From positions 22,034,428 to 22,098,427 of the forward strand of contig NC_064759.1 in assembly GCF_011397635.1 (NCBI RefSeq): a DNA stretch of 64,000 nucleotides, read 5' to 3'. The notes beneath the pieces were generated by a model. The model had not been told where the DNA came from. It was given only the letters and a program-made list of their open reading frames with translations, and made no database searches. The position numbers and the translations under genes are program-made. Shown in pieces: positions 22,930 to 35,960 of this stretch. Source of the stretch: Epinephelus fuscoguttatus. Lineage: Eukaryota > Chordata > Actinopteri > Perciformes > Serranidae. Every line of letters begins with the position of its first letter. Within the stretch, counting starts at the first letter, position 1.

Positions 22930-25900
22930 AGGAGGGAGTTACATCGACTGACCCCTTTGGTTCAAACTGTTGACATCAGCGATTTTGTACTTACAGCAGA
23001 ATGCTTTTCCCATACAAACAATGACTGATTGTGTGCAATAAAGGCCCAACAAATGGTTTGTGTTTGTTTACATGGAGACTCAACGGCACAGTTGGACAGC
23101 CTTGACTAATCAGGCTCAGCGTGGGCTCCAGTGCAGATGCCTCCCCAGAGAGAGGCCTGCTGCCCACAGCCGATGGCAGAGGGGAAGCCATGCATCAACG
23201 TGTGGATTAAACTTCCTAGTTCTAGAGCCAACAAACTCAGTGGCTCCGTTTCTGCAGGCTGCAGCAATGTGGTGTTTGCCGACCTTGCATAACCCCTTAA
23301 CCTGCTCTGTTGCTGTCTACTGCAGTGTCCAACACATCCTCGGTCGCAGATCAATTAGTTCTCGTTAAAGAAGCCAGCCTCAGACCACTAATCCTAATCC
23401 CACTGACTGCTACGAGACTGGTGGAGAGACTAAGAGACTGGTAGAGAGAACAGTGACCAGAACAGCTTCCAACCTCTCACCTACACATTTTAAAGTTACT
23501 GATTTAACAGCTTTGATTTAATTCCCAAAAGTCAATATTTGTTAAAGTCGACTCATTGCGCTGAATGAAAGGTCTAAAACCATGCAGAGCTGCAATGTCT
23601 CCTAATGCACTTGGACTTAACAGCTTTAAGTCATAAAGGCCTATCATTTCAGCGATGACAGATGGCTTGTTTACCACACATTTTATTTATTTACTCGTTT
23701 TAATCTTTGCTTGACTAATGTTTACGTTATGCGCCCTAAAGTGAACAGCTTTAATGCCAGTTGTATTTATTCCTACTGAATCATTAGTATGGTGTTGACA
23801 TCTTTAGCCCTTAGAGCATGTCTTGCTAATTACACGGGAAAAAAACAATGCGTTCATTTGCAGCCGTCTTTCAGGAACATTCTACAGAAACAGGTACATT
23901 TCACACAGCTTGTTAAGATAGAGAGACAAGGAAAGAGAGAAAAGAGACAGTTAAGACAAAAAGATAAAAAAAAAAACATAACAAGAGAAAGATGACTCTG
24001 CAATTTGTTTTCAGTAATTATTAGCAATACTAGTGTTGGTAATTTAAAAATACAACCACTTATTCTGCTATATTTCATACTATGTTGACACCTAGTTTTT
24101 ATGGATGTTTATAGATGTGCATAGCCATGTAGTTTTATAAGAGATCACACTGATGATAAATTGGAATCTGTTGAATAACAGAGTCAATCAGTGTCATCAC
24201 ATTCCTGTGTTTCCTCACTGAAGAGGGTGAGTAAACCGTAATTGTTATTGCAACTGGCAGGAAATAGTAACATCTACAAACCATGTTTCATTTAATTGAG
24301 AAAACTACAACTGAAACACACAGCCCACTTGATCAACTACCCAGATATACTGATGACATCTGACAAACTCGTGCTCACTGAACTGTAGTGTTTACGTGCT
24401 TCTGCGTTTTGCTTTGACAGCTGACTGCGAGGATTTTCAGTTCAAGGATGATAAAGGTTTTTCTCTGAGGGGATATGTGGATCAAAAAGGAGAGGAAAGC
24501 CTCTGCTTGCCGCTGCAGATGATTTTCATCTGCATGAGGAGCTGTGAGCAGATGGGAGATTGACCTCTCTCCCTTTGCCTGGCCTCTATAATAACCCCAT
24601 AGATTATGGATATGGTTTATAAAGATCATGCCATAAAGATTTATCCCACAGCGGGGAAATTTAACTCCACTCAGAGCTGTGATCCAGAACACACACACAA
24701 AAGAAAACTGACCTGGAAAACACTAATCGTTTTTTTAAATAATGACAAAGACTTGCTAAGAGGTTAATGGTCTTTCAGGCTTGCTAGATAAATACAAATG
24801 ATTAAACCTCTCAGGTTTTCAAGGACAATACATGGCTGATAAGATCAATGTGGTGTGCAGGTTTGAGTCTATACACGACTAAGCATTGTGCATTAGGAAA
24901 CCCCCCCAGGGACTGAATTAAAACTTTCTGTGACACCCCCTTTCCATTCTCCCATATTCAAGCATCACATTTGTCTGTAATGAGATATATGTAGGCCTAT
25001 GTATTCACAAAGGGGAAACTGATGAGTCTGGTTTGCTTTAATGCTTGGGGGCCATATTGTGCTTCAGTTGGCTTATACAGTGAGAGAACTTGGCAGCAGG
25101 CACCTCCTTCAACAAAGCTCAGGCACTGACTTAACACGCATATAAAAGAGATCCAGTGACTAGATGGAGACGAATCTTTCTGTGTTAGCTAAAGGGCTGA
25201 GGGGTGAACCAAACACAGAGAAGGACAAAGCAAACTAAGAGGAGCTGGAGGGGGAGAGGGAAAGCAGCCAATAGTCTGGTTACACTATGTTCTTTTGACT
25301 TCATTGTCTCTCCTGCATGGATATCCTCCCCTTCTACATTTAGAATTTCAAAAGAGGCAGGTTTGGCATGACGTAACATACTTCAGCACACCAAAGCGAG
25401 CCTTTTCTGGTCTTGTTCCCAGCACCCCCGCTCGCCTCTTTTTTATTTATTTATTTTTTTTCCTCACAATGTGTGCTTTAAAGAGAGTGATGGCACATAA
25501 CAGCCAACAAATGGGACCTTTCCTTTCCTGCCCATGGGGCATTAATATTGCATATATATGGTATGTCCACATGGATGCTTACACACACATGAGTGAATAC
25601 AAGAGTTGCCAACGGGGCTAGCATGGGGGTTAGAATGAAGCAGCAACAAGAATATAAGAGGGGATGGGGGCATAGAGAATGGGAGTTATATATATAGATC
25701 ATCATCCAGGGAGTAATAGCTTATGCACTGCTGTTCAAATCCTAAAGGGACATCATAGCACTCGTGCACAGCCCATTGACAGTCATAACAGCCCCAGAGG
25801 GAGATAAACGAGCAGCCAAACCAAGTCTCAGAGAGGGTAACCACAGAAGAGGGTTACCTAGCCAGACATTCCTATTGAGGCTATACTGGCACCAACACTT

Positions 25901-26985
25901 AATTCACTTTTCCTCTTTATTCCCCCCTTTTTTAATTCTTCTCCAACTGTCAAAGCAGCTCATTCCCTGGACTCATGCTGATCAGCGACATTTAAGTACA
26001 AATCATATTTTCAACAGTAACAGTCATTTATTACTTGCCGTGGTTTATTTTATAGTTGGTGGCTATCTGAGCCAGAAATTCCAGGCACAGCTGGTTCACA
26101 TCAAATGTGCAGAGTACAGAGCAGAGATGTGGCCCATCCATGTTTGACTACAAAGCTATTCTACGATGGAAAATCGTCTGCAGCTGATTTCAAGGCAGCT
26201 GTTCTTCAAAGCGTTATTGCAAGAAAGGGAAACAAATGCTATTAAGTGCTTGCTATTGATTTCTTAAGTCCTCAGAGGCAAGAGCCAATGCATGTAAAGC
26301 AAAAAAAGGCACTATCATTTCAGCAAACACTGACAAGAAAGATAAGAATGCTCAACTCTTGCGCTCCAAGTATGTTTTACCAAAAGGATAGAAAAGCTTG
26401 CCACAAAACCCGGACTAGACTGCACTGCCTGATAAGGACCTTAACCTCTTCACCCCACTGAATCACATAGCAAGGTTCTGCATTAGGAGGATGAACCCTT
26501 CACATCTGTCTGAGTGGGTCATCAGTTCGATATGTGCAAAGCTATCGAGGATGAGCGAGGGCTTTCCAGCCTTAAATGTGTGACCTTCCTGTTAAATCTG
26601 CTAAACCCTAACTACTGTTAGTCGGGGGAAAGTCCATCAAATCCCACTCGCTTTTGCACAGATTCACTTTGTGCTTTTATTCAGAAAAACAGCAGAAGAC
26701 TCCTGCATGCTACAAGAACCTGTTATCCATCTCTCTTAAAATGATATATCCAACTGTAGAAAACAGATGAAGGTAGCAGGACACAACAAACACATATCTA
26801 ACAATAAAATGACAGAAGAGCAAGCATTAAAACTGACAGTTAAAAGGAGAAATTACTTCAAAGCACAGTCCCCTGGGTCTCTTTCAACAAAAAAATTGCA
26901 TGGCAGAAAGACAAGTGTTCTTTTAAAATAAACGGCCACAGTCAGAGTGCATTTATTAACGCACTACTGAAAATAAAATGTAATC
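22930..26985. other. Long non-coding stretch, no gene recognised
   Basis: Many short ORFs are present, but none shows conserved domain words, consistent splice structure or codon bias. The region lies upstream of the b4galt3 coding start and is probably intronic or intergenic. Low-complexity A/T tracts occur at several points (for example 25440-25462). Confidence 0.5.
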
Positions 26986-26989
26986 ATCA

Positions 26990-27560
26990 CAGACAGTCTG
27001 AGATTACTCTCAGAGAGCTCCCAACTTAGCGTAAAAACTTCCAGCAAGGAGTCCCAGTTCAGAGGTGATTAAGGAAATTTTTTTATCTTAGTCAGAAGGT
27101 GTGTTTGAATCCACTGCTATGGTTAATGCCTTATTTTAAAAGGTATGATTGGTTGTCACAGACATGCCTATTGGTGAGCTTGCAAGGTGTGGACATCCAG
27201 TGGAAATCGTTGGAATTGTGAGTGATTATTGGTCGCCTGATTTATTGCTAAAAAGACAGTTTTACTAAACCAAACCAAACAAACTTATTTCACAAATGTT
27301 GGGCCTCATTCATCGATACCATTTGTCTGCCTGCTTAACACAATGTAATGTCATACACACATGGACATATCTCCACCATAGTAATCTTAAGATTAAAAAA
27401 ACTGGTAGGAATAGGTTGGAGGACTTAAAAGAGTTTCTAAAGCACAGGAGAAAATAGTAGAAAGACAAAGAGCAGTGTTTGACATAAGCAATGGCCTGAT
27501 GGCCTGGGGCCAATCAAAAAGTATGTCGGGCAAGTTGACTGACTAGTCACAAGCCCGCTT
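26990..27560. repeat. Degraded DNA-transposon flank sequence
   Basis: The block with 'agagctcccaacttagcg' and 'ccagcaaggagtcccag' is related to sequence at about 30905-30970 (agctccaaacttagcc, agccaggagtcat). A terminal-looking 'gggcctcattcatcg' at 27301 resembles, in inverted form, 'tatgaatagggcc' near 30870. This suggests that the segment between was once one or more Harbinger-type elements. Confidence 0.4.
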
Positions 27561-27689
27561 GGGCCAGTGACGCTGTAAGGCTTTTTTGTTTGTTTTTTAA
27601 CCGCGCCACAGGTCAGAGCTCAGTGAGACACTCTATGCTCAGCATGCCCGAGAAGCTAACTTACTCAGTACCTCAGTAGGCTAATATAT

Positions 27690-28460
27690 ATCTGGCTGTC
27701 AGGGGAACAACTCCAGCGGGAAACGTGCCGGTGCGCTTGTGCGTCTACGACAACGTGGACACCGCTGCCAGGTATATTTCTCTCCAACGTGCATTCGCTG
27801 ACCAATAAACTGGATGAACTTAAGCTACTGATGGTGAAAAACGGAGAGTTTTCTACATCTGCAGTTTTGTGCTTTACAGAGACATGGCTGTGTGGCTCGA
27901 CACCGAACTCTGCGCAGCAGCTGGCAGGCTTCCAACTCTTCAGAGCGGATCGTAACACTGAACGCTGTGGCAAAACTAAAGGTGGAGGTATCTGTTTTTA
28001 CACAAACAGTGGCTGGTGTAATGACGTGACAGTGATCCAGCAGCACTTCTCTCCTGATCTGGAATCTTTTTTCATCAACTGTAAACCTTTTTACTCCCCC
28101 CGTGAGTTTGCTTCATTCATTCTGGTTGGTGTTTACATGCCACCGCAGGCCAACGAGCAGGAGGCACAGCGCACGCTCGCAGACCAGATAGCTACTGTGT
28201 GTGGAGCAGACTTACCCAGACTTATTATTTTAGTAAGTTATTGTTCTTGGTGACTTTAACAAAGGTAACCTCACCCATGAACTCCCCAAATACAAACAGT
28301 TTATCTGACCAGAGAGAAGAATATCCTGGATCACTACACAGCTGTTAACAACGCTTATCACACCGTCCCCCACGCTGCACTGGGCCACTCTGACCACACC
28401 ACCATCCATCTGATTCCCTCATACAGGCAGAAGTTAAAGCTCTGAAAACCTGTTATGCTT
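27690..28460 (+). mobile_element. Non-LTR (LINE) retrotransposon fragment, endonuclease region
   Basis: An open frame at about 27785-28250 encodes part of an apurinic endonuclease domain: Asn-Val-His-Ser-Leu-Thr-Asn-Lys-Leu at the start, Phe-Thr-Glu-Thr-Trp-Leu, Lys-Gly-Gly-Gly-Ile-Cys-Phe-Tyr, and Val-Tyr-Met-Pro-Pro-Gln-Ala. After a small disruption near 28235, Asp-Phe-Asn-Lys-Gly-Asn and Leu-Gly-His-Ser-Asp-His continue in another frame, with stops. No reverse transcriptase follows. It resembles jockey/L2-clade fish LINEs; exact clade was not determined. Confidence 0.85.
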
Positions 28461-28669
28461 CTCTGAGGACTTCTGTATACCATCACGCACTACGGTGAGG
28501 TATAATGGAGTTAAATGAAATGAAATGAAGATTTATAGACATTTTTTTCTCTCTCTCTTTTTTTACTTGGGCCAGTAAGAATATACAAGGGGCCAGTGAA
28601 CCTCTGAACTACTGGCCCGGGGTGCCAGTGGGGAAAAAAGTTATGTTGAACACTGCAAAGAGATAGCAG

Positions 28670-28885
28670 AAATATGACAGTGAGGTAATGAAACGTTACA
28701 GATTCGATCTTGCAGGGATAATGTTTGTAGTCAATCTTATTAGAAATGCACTCACATTTCCCATCCAATGCAATAATGCCAGAAATGAAAGTGATGACAG
28801 CACCAACATATTTGTCAACAGTGCAGCAGTGATGACTTGTATCTGTCTCAGCTTTATCACACTAACAATTACAGAACTTTAACAG
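28670..28885 (+). pseudogene. PIF/Harbinger transposase N-terminal remnant, copy 1
   Basis: The frame reads Lys-Arg-Tyr-Arg-Phe-Asp-Leu-Ala-Gly-Ile-Met-Phe-Val-Val, which matches the start of HARBI1-like transposases (Tyr-Arg-Leu-Asp-Arg-x-Gly-Ile). Downstream the frame decays, but the nucleotide sequence continues to align with the remnants at 29600 and 30370. No catalytic triad is present. Confidence 0.7.
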
Positions 28886-29599
28886 TCTCACATTATGACG
28901 AAGTTCCTTTCATTCTCACTGGGTGTCCACACCTTGCTGGCTCAAAAACGGGCAACTAAACACACATCCTATTATGAATGCATCTAACAACGCAGCTCAT
29001 AAACCATGACACAAGACAGGACACACAGTCATGAGGTGTGTTAATCAGTGTTATCAAAGCGTCAGCAGATGCATGAGTGAGTGAGTGAGTGAGTGATGAA
29101 TGGACGTTGTTGTGCAAAATTACTAACAAAGAAGCCAACCAAACAAGAGGACGGTGCTGACAGAGTGGACTGGAACAGCCAGGTCTTAAATAAGCTACCC
29201 CTGAGAGACAGACCAGGGGCTCCCACTTGCACTTCTAAACTCAACCTACCAGGGACCTGCAACAAAACACGGACAGACAAAGAAAGGGGAAAACACACCT
29301 AGCAGGCCCAGGAGAGCCATTACAAGGCATCATACCTGGCAAGGGGATCCACCACAACTCCTAACTAAGGTTTCAGTTTCTATCCCTTTCTTGCTCAGAG
29401 GTATAAGTGACTTTTTCCAAAGCACTCACAAGGTAAAAAGTTCCTCCAAGTGATGAAGTTCTAGGAAAAAAATCTTAGAATTATAATGTTTTCTTAGAAT
29501 TTTCCCTTAAAGTTAAGACTAAATCCTGGTCCTTAAGAGACCTCCTAAGGTGTAAACTGTTAGGAGAAGGGAGAGACTTTTAAGAGGCTTGAGAGTTTA

Positions 29600-29825
29600 T
29601 TACAGAGAGGAGAAAATGTCAGAAAGACAAAGAGGTAGGAGAAATAATGCTAAATGACAATGATATAATGAAAAGCTAGAGCTTTGATCTTGCTTGGCTA
29701 ATGTTTGTGGTCGATCTCATTAGAGATACGCTCACATCTCCCACCCAAGCCAATAACACTATAACTCCAGAAATAAAGTGACCGCAACACTAAGATATTT
29801 GAGAACTGCAATGCAACTGTAAATT
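29600..29825 (+). pseudogene. PIF/Harbinger transposase remnant, copy 2 (5' of SINE)
   Basis: The translation shows Leu-Met-Phe-Val-Val-Asp-Leu-Ile-Arg-Asp-Thr-Leu-Thr-Ser-Pro-Thr, then Ile-Lys-Val-Thr-Ala-Thr-Leu-Arg-Tyr-Leu, which is the conserved Harbinger N-terminal region. It is broken by a stop and then by the SINE at 29826. The match resumes after the SINE ('gcagtgataacctgtgtttg'). Confidence 0.7.
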
Positions 29826-30140
29826 GGGGCAACAGTAGCTCAGTCCATAGGGACTTGGGTTAGGAACCGGAGGGTCGCCCGTTCAAGTCCCCGTCCGGAC
29901 CAAAATATGGAGCGTGGACTGGTAGCTGCAGAGATGCCAGTTCACCTCCTGGGCACTGCCAAGGTGCCCCTGAGCAAGGCACCGAACCCTCCAACCGCTC
30001 GGCGCCCGTCATGGGCAGCCCACTCTGACATCTCTCCACTTAGTGCATGTATAGGTCCAGTTTGTGCATGTGTGTGTTGTGTGTGTGAAAATTGAATTTC
30101 CCCTCAGGGATTAATAAAGTATATAAAATTAAAAAAAAAA
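29826..30140 (+). mobile_element. tRNA-derived SINE
   Basis: The 5' part has a tRNA-like body: GTAGCTCAGT with following bases (A box) and a B-box-like GTTCAAGTCC at about 29881-29890. A unique middle region (ctcctgggcactgcc, gtgcccctgagcaaggcac) follows. The 3' end, ttcccctcagggattaataa with AGT and an A-rich tail, resembles the tails that SINEs share with L2-type LINE partners. It is inserted in Harbinger sequence. The RNA polymerase III promoter boxes look intact. Confidence 0.88.
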
Positions 30141-30369
30141 ATTAAAGCAGTGATAACCTGTGTTTGTCTCAGTTCAATGGTCTTCAGTTTCTGATACTGA
30201 CAGATAAAGACGCGTCACAACCACCACCAAGTGACACTTCTGAGGAAGGCAGAAGTTTCCGCCAAAACATGTCAAGGTATGTAACGTCCTAATACAATAT
30301 ATATCTGAGATAAGCAACAACTAAAGTTTGTCTCAACATTTAGAGAATGTCCACACCTTGCACATTCAC

Positions 30370-30660
30370 AAAAAGGTTACCAAACACACCCTTTTAATGT
30401 ATGCATCACACCTAGCAAAAGGGTCAACCACAGCTCCTCACTTAGGTGAACGTTTCTGTCCCTTCCTTGCTTAGAATTGCACTTAAATGTTTCCTGAATC
30501 ACTTCTGCTATTGCTTGGGTGGAAGATATAAGTGTATCTCTAATGAGATCGGCCACAAACATTATCCCGGCATGTTCTAATCTGTAACGTTTCATTAACT
30601 CCCTGTCATTCAGCACTATTTCTCCTACCCCGTTGTCTTTCTGCCATATTCTCCTCTGCT
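30370..30660 (-). pseudogene. PIF/Harbinger transposase N-terminal remnant, copy 3 (inverted)
   Basis: An intact 79-codon minus-strand frame starts with Asn-Asp-Arg-Glu-Leu-Met-Lys-Arg-Tyr-Arg-Leu-Glu-His-Ala-Gly-Ile-Met-Phe-Val-Ala, the Harbinger transposase N-terminus, then diverges. Its orientation is opposite to copies 1 and 2, so a palindromic or multiple-insertion history is likely. Confidence 0.7.
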
Positions 30661-30889
30661 AAAGAAACTCATCAACCTCTTAAGTCCTCCTGCCTACTCC
30701 AACAGTTTTTCATCTCTCCTAAGGGCTGACATGCTTTGTGAATAACTTTTATCTTTATCATGATCTGGTCTTAACAGTAAGGGCAAATTCTTGACAAAAC
30801 ATTGTAATATAAGAGTTTTCCTTGAATTGCGTCACCAGAAGCAACTCTTTGTACTGGGAAGCTTTATGAATAGGGCCAAGGGGTCGTAT

Positions 30890-33800
30890 TTTCAAACATT
30901 CTGAGAATACTCAGAGCTCCAAACTTAGCCTAAAAAAATTATAGCCAGGAGTCATAGCTAAGGAATGATTTAGGAAAATTCTAAGAGTAATTCCCAGCAA
31001 GAAAGGACAAGACAGTCTTGTTTCTCACAGTCTGAGAGTCCTTTGGGTGCTTTTTTGCAAATTCCAAGTGAGCTTTCTTGTGTCTTTTAATGAGACAGGG
31101 CTTCCTTTTGGCCACTCTGCTTTAAAGCCTAGAGTGGTAGAGTGTTACAGTGATTTCTAGAAGTTTCTCCTATCTCCACACTGCCTTTGATGAATATTTG
31201 AAAAAATTATTACAACAAAAAACAACACTGTTGTTTCAATTAAGACGAAAGAGGAGGGCTAGCAGAAAATGATTAACTGTGTAAGTTTACAATGCATTTA
31301 TTTTACCACTCTGTTTATTTCTAACATGACAGCTGCACATTCTACAGCTCTTAACTTTTAAGTTGATGCACCTTTTAACGTAATACTCAAGAATTGCATT
31401 TAGGTTTGACACAGTCCCATAATGAATGTGGAATTGATTTTAGTTTTTGGCCAAATTAAAGTGAAACAAATGTTACTGATTGAACATTATCAGTGATAAA
31501 TGGGTACCAATGGACTGATCGATTTTCTAATTGGTGCTCTATGAGCTGTAACATACCAGCAATGTAGCAAGTGGACTCAAGCAAATCAGGACCAAGCATA
31601 AAAACACAGTTCAAAGTGGTAACGTTATGGTATGGTTTGAAGGAATTATACCACATTTCATATCCAAGTAAACATCATACAGTGAACTATTAATGCTACC
31701 TGCGATTTCAGAGAGGGCTTATTTTTAGGAATGCATTTATTGGCTTAACATCAGTATGGGACAATATTCACCTTGTTGACTAATATCAGCCTCTCAGCAA
31801 AAAAACCACCCCACACAAACAAAAAAAGACATTCACTGATGGTTTTTCTGTTGGGTCACACTGATTTTGTACAGGCTAAGAAGCAGGACTTGAGGCTAAT
31901 GTTGTCCCTTTGACAACTGAAACTATGTCTGGGACAAACAGAGATCTTGCCCTGGATGCCTTCAGGAGAGGGAATGCAGTAAACTTAGTATCAATGTCAT
32001 TGGATGCATCCTTTTTCCCCCCGATTTGTGCCAATATCTGCAGGAGGAGAGCTACTTAACATTAGCTGTTACGTTATCATGGTGTGTTTCAATGTATACT
32101 TTTTTGTACGACTTAATTTGTGCTTATTCAAAGATGGTATAATGATGGGCTGAATGACTTTGAAACAGTTGGTTTTTTAATAATGAAGATTTTGTTGTTT
32201 CCCCAACAACAAAAACAAAATAAACAACAAAAACACAGGTCTCTCCTAGTGGCCAAATTGTTATTTTAACCATCAGTAATGGCCCAGAATTTAACAATCT
32301 GTGCATTCCTACTTGTTTCAGAGCCAGTGCAGACAAGTTGACCAGAGAACACTACAAAAACATTCAATAGTTCAGTGAGAGCAAGAACGAAATTGCTAAT
32401 AAAACAAAACGATATTTTCCTAGTTTACCTTGGCAAAAAATGCAACAAATTCAGTTTGTGCTGCTGTACTTGCATGGCTTTGTTAGATAGCATTATTAAT
32501 GTAATGTTACGGCACAAGTTGGATCAAGTGCATTTATAACATATTTCCTAAGCTGAGGTCTTTTAGGTCTTCTACAAACACAATGTGCACCACTCTTTCC
32601 CTTCTTATCTCTACAAAAGTTTGATTTCCTTCATGTTGTCGTGCTCTGCTCAGCAGTAAACTGGATTTTGCACCATGAAACTGTCGGCACAGGGTGCTGA
32701 TACTACTAGGCTACTTTGATTGCCATGCGTCATAATGAAAAATGCCAGCTAGCTGATTTGCATTAAATCAAACTGGATTAAGCTCGCACACCAGACCAGC
32801 AAAACAGAAAATCCACCCAACTCTAGTTTTCAGAATCATATTTGGCATTCTTTGAGCTTCAGAGCAGAACTGTGGTACAAAGTCTAAAATGACTACGATA
32901 AATTGCGATTTATTTTTATAGTGCTGAAATACTAAATCCCCATTAGGAATGTGCACAGAAATGGATAGTGGCGTAACCATTAATTAATAATTAATGATTT
33001 CATTATGTTATCAGACCTTAGCTCAAGACAACAAGGTTAAATTCCTCATGATGGGTTTTAAGGGGCTCCAGTTTTAGGGCTACATTTAATTTATTAATTA
33101 AAAAACAGCAATGCATGACATGCCTGCTGCATTCAAACAGCTGGACAACTGGTCTATGCCATTCTTAAAATGAGTATTTCAACAATTTTAGGAATTGGTG
33201 TTTAACACTACACACAGAAGTGAAACTGATATGGACAGATGTGGTCAGCAGACGTAAATAGCTCTTACACAACAGCATCATTTTTCTTTACTAGGCTGCC
33301 ACAACATTAGGGAAATATTCCTTACACAAACCACAGTAAGTCTTGAAAATACAACAGGCTCAAGATAAAAGCGTTTTTCAGATTCTGTAAACGCAAGCAA
33401 GCCCTTGCCCGCAAGCAAGCAAGACCAGGCAATGAAATAATGTGCAAACATGCCCTGAGAAAAGAGGTGTCTGCATGAAAACGAGTGCCAGCGTCCTTGT
33501 CATGGCAACCCATCCTAAGCCCTGGCCATTCATCAAGGGTGCAGCTGGTACATGTCTCCATGGCTGTTCCCTTGAGTCCGACTCTGCTGGGACAGACTAC
33601 TGAGGAGAGGGTGGAAACAACACATCATCACTCTCCTTCCTCCCACTTTTTCTTCTCGTCTTTCTGCCTTTGGTTGCGCGTGCTGTTTCCATAGTGTAGT
33701 GTTCACCTCTAGCTATAGCCAACCCACCAGGGATAGTCACTTCTCAAATCACAGTAGCTCGCAGTGGGTTGCAAACTTTGCAATGGCAACCGTGGAGGTA

Positions 33801-34700
33801 AGGAAACCCCCATGTGGCTAGAAAACCCAAAACATAACTGGAGCAACAAGTTACACAAGAAAAAGGACAGCTGACACCACAGATCCTGTACCATTTTGCC
33901 TACTTAAACAAAATAAAACAGCCTTGTACTGAGAGCAACCAGGCCTAAAGGGACTGCCAGAATAGCTGCTATCTCATGCAGAAAGACGAAAAAGAACAAA
34001 AGCAGTTAAAACTCACATAAAAGAGTCTGACAGCTGATACCAACAACTAAGACTTTGAGGTATAACAGATATTATTTAAGAGAGTTGCATTTTAAGCTTA
34101 ACATCATAATGGCAAACCTAAATACACAACATTTAGCCCAGTCTAAACTGGAGTAGATGCTATGGTCTGTCAGGAAAGAACTATGATTGAAAAACTACAT
34201 CATGATAAAAAAAAACAACATCATTTTAGATATTACACAACGGGATTATATTATCACAACCAACCTCATTACCCTCAATACCTGCCAGTGGTCATGTGCA
34301 GAGAGGAAACTTTATTCTCTGTCAACAATTATGTAACAGAGACAGAAAACGTACAGATGTCAGAAGAGGAGATTGCAAATGGATAGGTGCACTTACAGCT
34401 AAATTAGTGCTTACTATTCCTTTTAAAATGGACCAACATATTTGCTTTTACATCTAAGCTATTGATACTAACTCAATAACTACGACTGTTAATGTGTGGG
34501 TTTGTAATTTATGACAAAAAAGTTTCAAAAACATGTTTTGTGATAAAATTCTCTTCATGTCACAGATGTAGCCTGTTTTAATCCTCACCTAGTTGGAGTC
34601 ATATTATTTAGGACCGATAAGCCTAACAGTTGATTTATAGGTACGTATGTGCAGTATTTAACTTCCTCCTGACACATTATATTCACACAGAGGGAGAAGC
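30890..34700. other. Non-coding stretch, no gene recognised
   Basis: I see no convincing exon, RNA gene or full transposon here. Ordinary AT-rich sequence is present with scattered simple repeats (for example caagcaagcaagacc near 33415). Confidence 0.45.
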
Positions 34701-34702
34701 AG

Positions 34703-34704
<2 letters not shown>

Positions 34705-34738
<34 letters not shown>
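34705..34738. repeat. (TG)17 dinucleotide microsatellite
   Basis: Seventeen uninterrupted TG units lie between agac and cagagtg. Confidence 0.95.
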
Positions 34739-34741
<3 letters not shown>

Positions 34742-35827
34742 AGTGAATCACACTGATCACACAGAATATGTGTGTCACATTTCCACAAAGATAACATCCC
34801 GGTGGTCAATAGGTTAAAGTACTGGTCCATCTACAAGTGGAAAATTAAAGATCAGTCTTTCTTTCTGCTTTCTGCACTGGTCCTTTCATTCCTCAAGTAT
34901 TGACTCAATCGATCTGACAGCTGAGGGGGGAGGGGGCCGCCATGCAGAACCTTTTGTTCTGCTGAGGAGTGTTTACATGAATTCATAGGGAAATGAATAG
35001 AGATGTAAGAGCCAGCCTGTGAAACCCGTTTCAGCTTTGAGTCAAGTGACTTAATAAGCATGAAATGGCGAAATCGATGAGTATCCTCGACACTGATATT
35101 TCAACAGTGACCGTCACCAGCTTTGGCTATCTCGTGAGTTACGTTAGTTAGCTATTAATACACGGATTGGTGTGCCAACTGCACTTGTCATTAAAGTTAC
35201 TACGAAACTTTTGACTGTGTCGTCATTTAGCTTCTCGCAGTGACACGGGAACTAGCTAACGTTTACGCGAGAGGCGAGCGAACTTTTAAGTGGTCGCGTT
35301 AGCTAAAAGTTGTGAAAACATTTTGGGGAGTGACGTAATTTGAGCTGACCAACTAACATTGGCTTTAACAATGTTGGCTGTGAAGCTACTCGAGACTCCA
35401 AACCAATAAAACACACTTTGAATAAACCCAGAGAAATCGTGTGTCTCCATTGTTTCTGCCACACGTTTAAACCGCACGTTAACGCTATACATCGCAGTGT
35501 TTTGTAACGGCTCTTACTTTTAAGTGAAGCTAACTATCTTTCAACTGTCGCGTGACCAACATGAACACATTTACCCAAACTAGAAGATAACATACCACAC
35601 TTTAAAGACACATAATCCTTTTAACACAGCGGTGGGAACTGTTCTCACCCAAACTTCGCTATGACTGCTCCTCGCCAGCTGTGTCTCGGGGTAGACGAGC
35701 CAAGCCGAGCCGAGCTAGCGGCTGCGGGTGAACTGGCGTTAGTTAGCTGGCTAGCTAGCTAGCAGTCACACACACGGTTCTGCTTTTTGGTTTCTTTAAG
35801 CCACGTATTTAACTGTTTTAGTCTTAC

Positions 35828-35960
35828 CAGAGGTGCTGTTTTAATCCGTTGGCAGGCTGAGGAGCTGTTAGACGTCGATATCCATGGCAGTACCCTCCCT
35901 CCTCCGTATTTCCGATATGTTTTGAAGTTGATGCTCTGTGGTCTCTGAGAGCGAATGAGC
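35828..35960 (-). promoter_or_regulatory. b4galt3: Candidate distal promoter and non-coding first exon of b4galt3
   Basis: On the minus strand a donor (CTCTG|GTAAGA) at 35827-35826 ends a segment with no long ORF. It contains a short upstream ORF (ATG then four codons and TAA). The surrounding 35.1-35.96 kb is richer in CpG and GCTAGC-like words than its neighbours (for example ccaagccgagccgagc), as at a CpG-type promoter. No other minus-strand gene lies between it and the b4galt3 coding start. Linking it to b4galt3 is inference; it could belong to a transcript I do not see, or serve the + strand gene at 39 kb. Confidence 0.35.

Noticed and set aside
29826-29900. A functional tRNA gene
   Set aside because: A- and B-box-like words are present, but the anticodon arm and acceptor stem do not close and the sequence continues into a typical SINE body and tail.
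31456-35500. Several 60-80 codon ORFs in the 31-35 kb region
   Set aside because: None has splice sites, composition or motifs to distinguish it from random open frames in AT-rich DNA.
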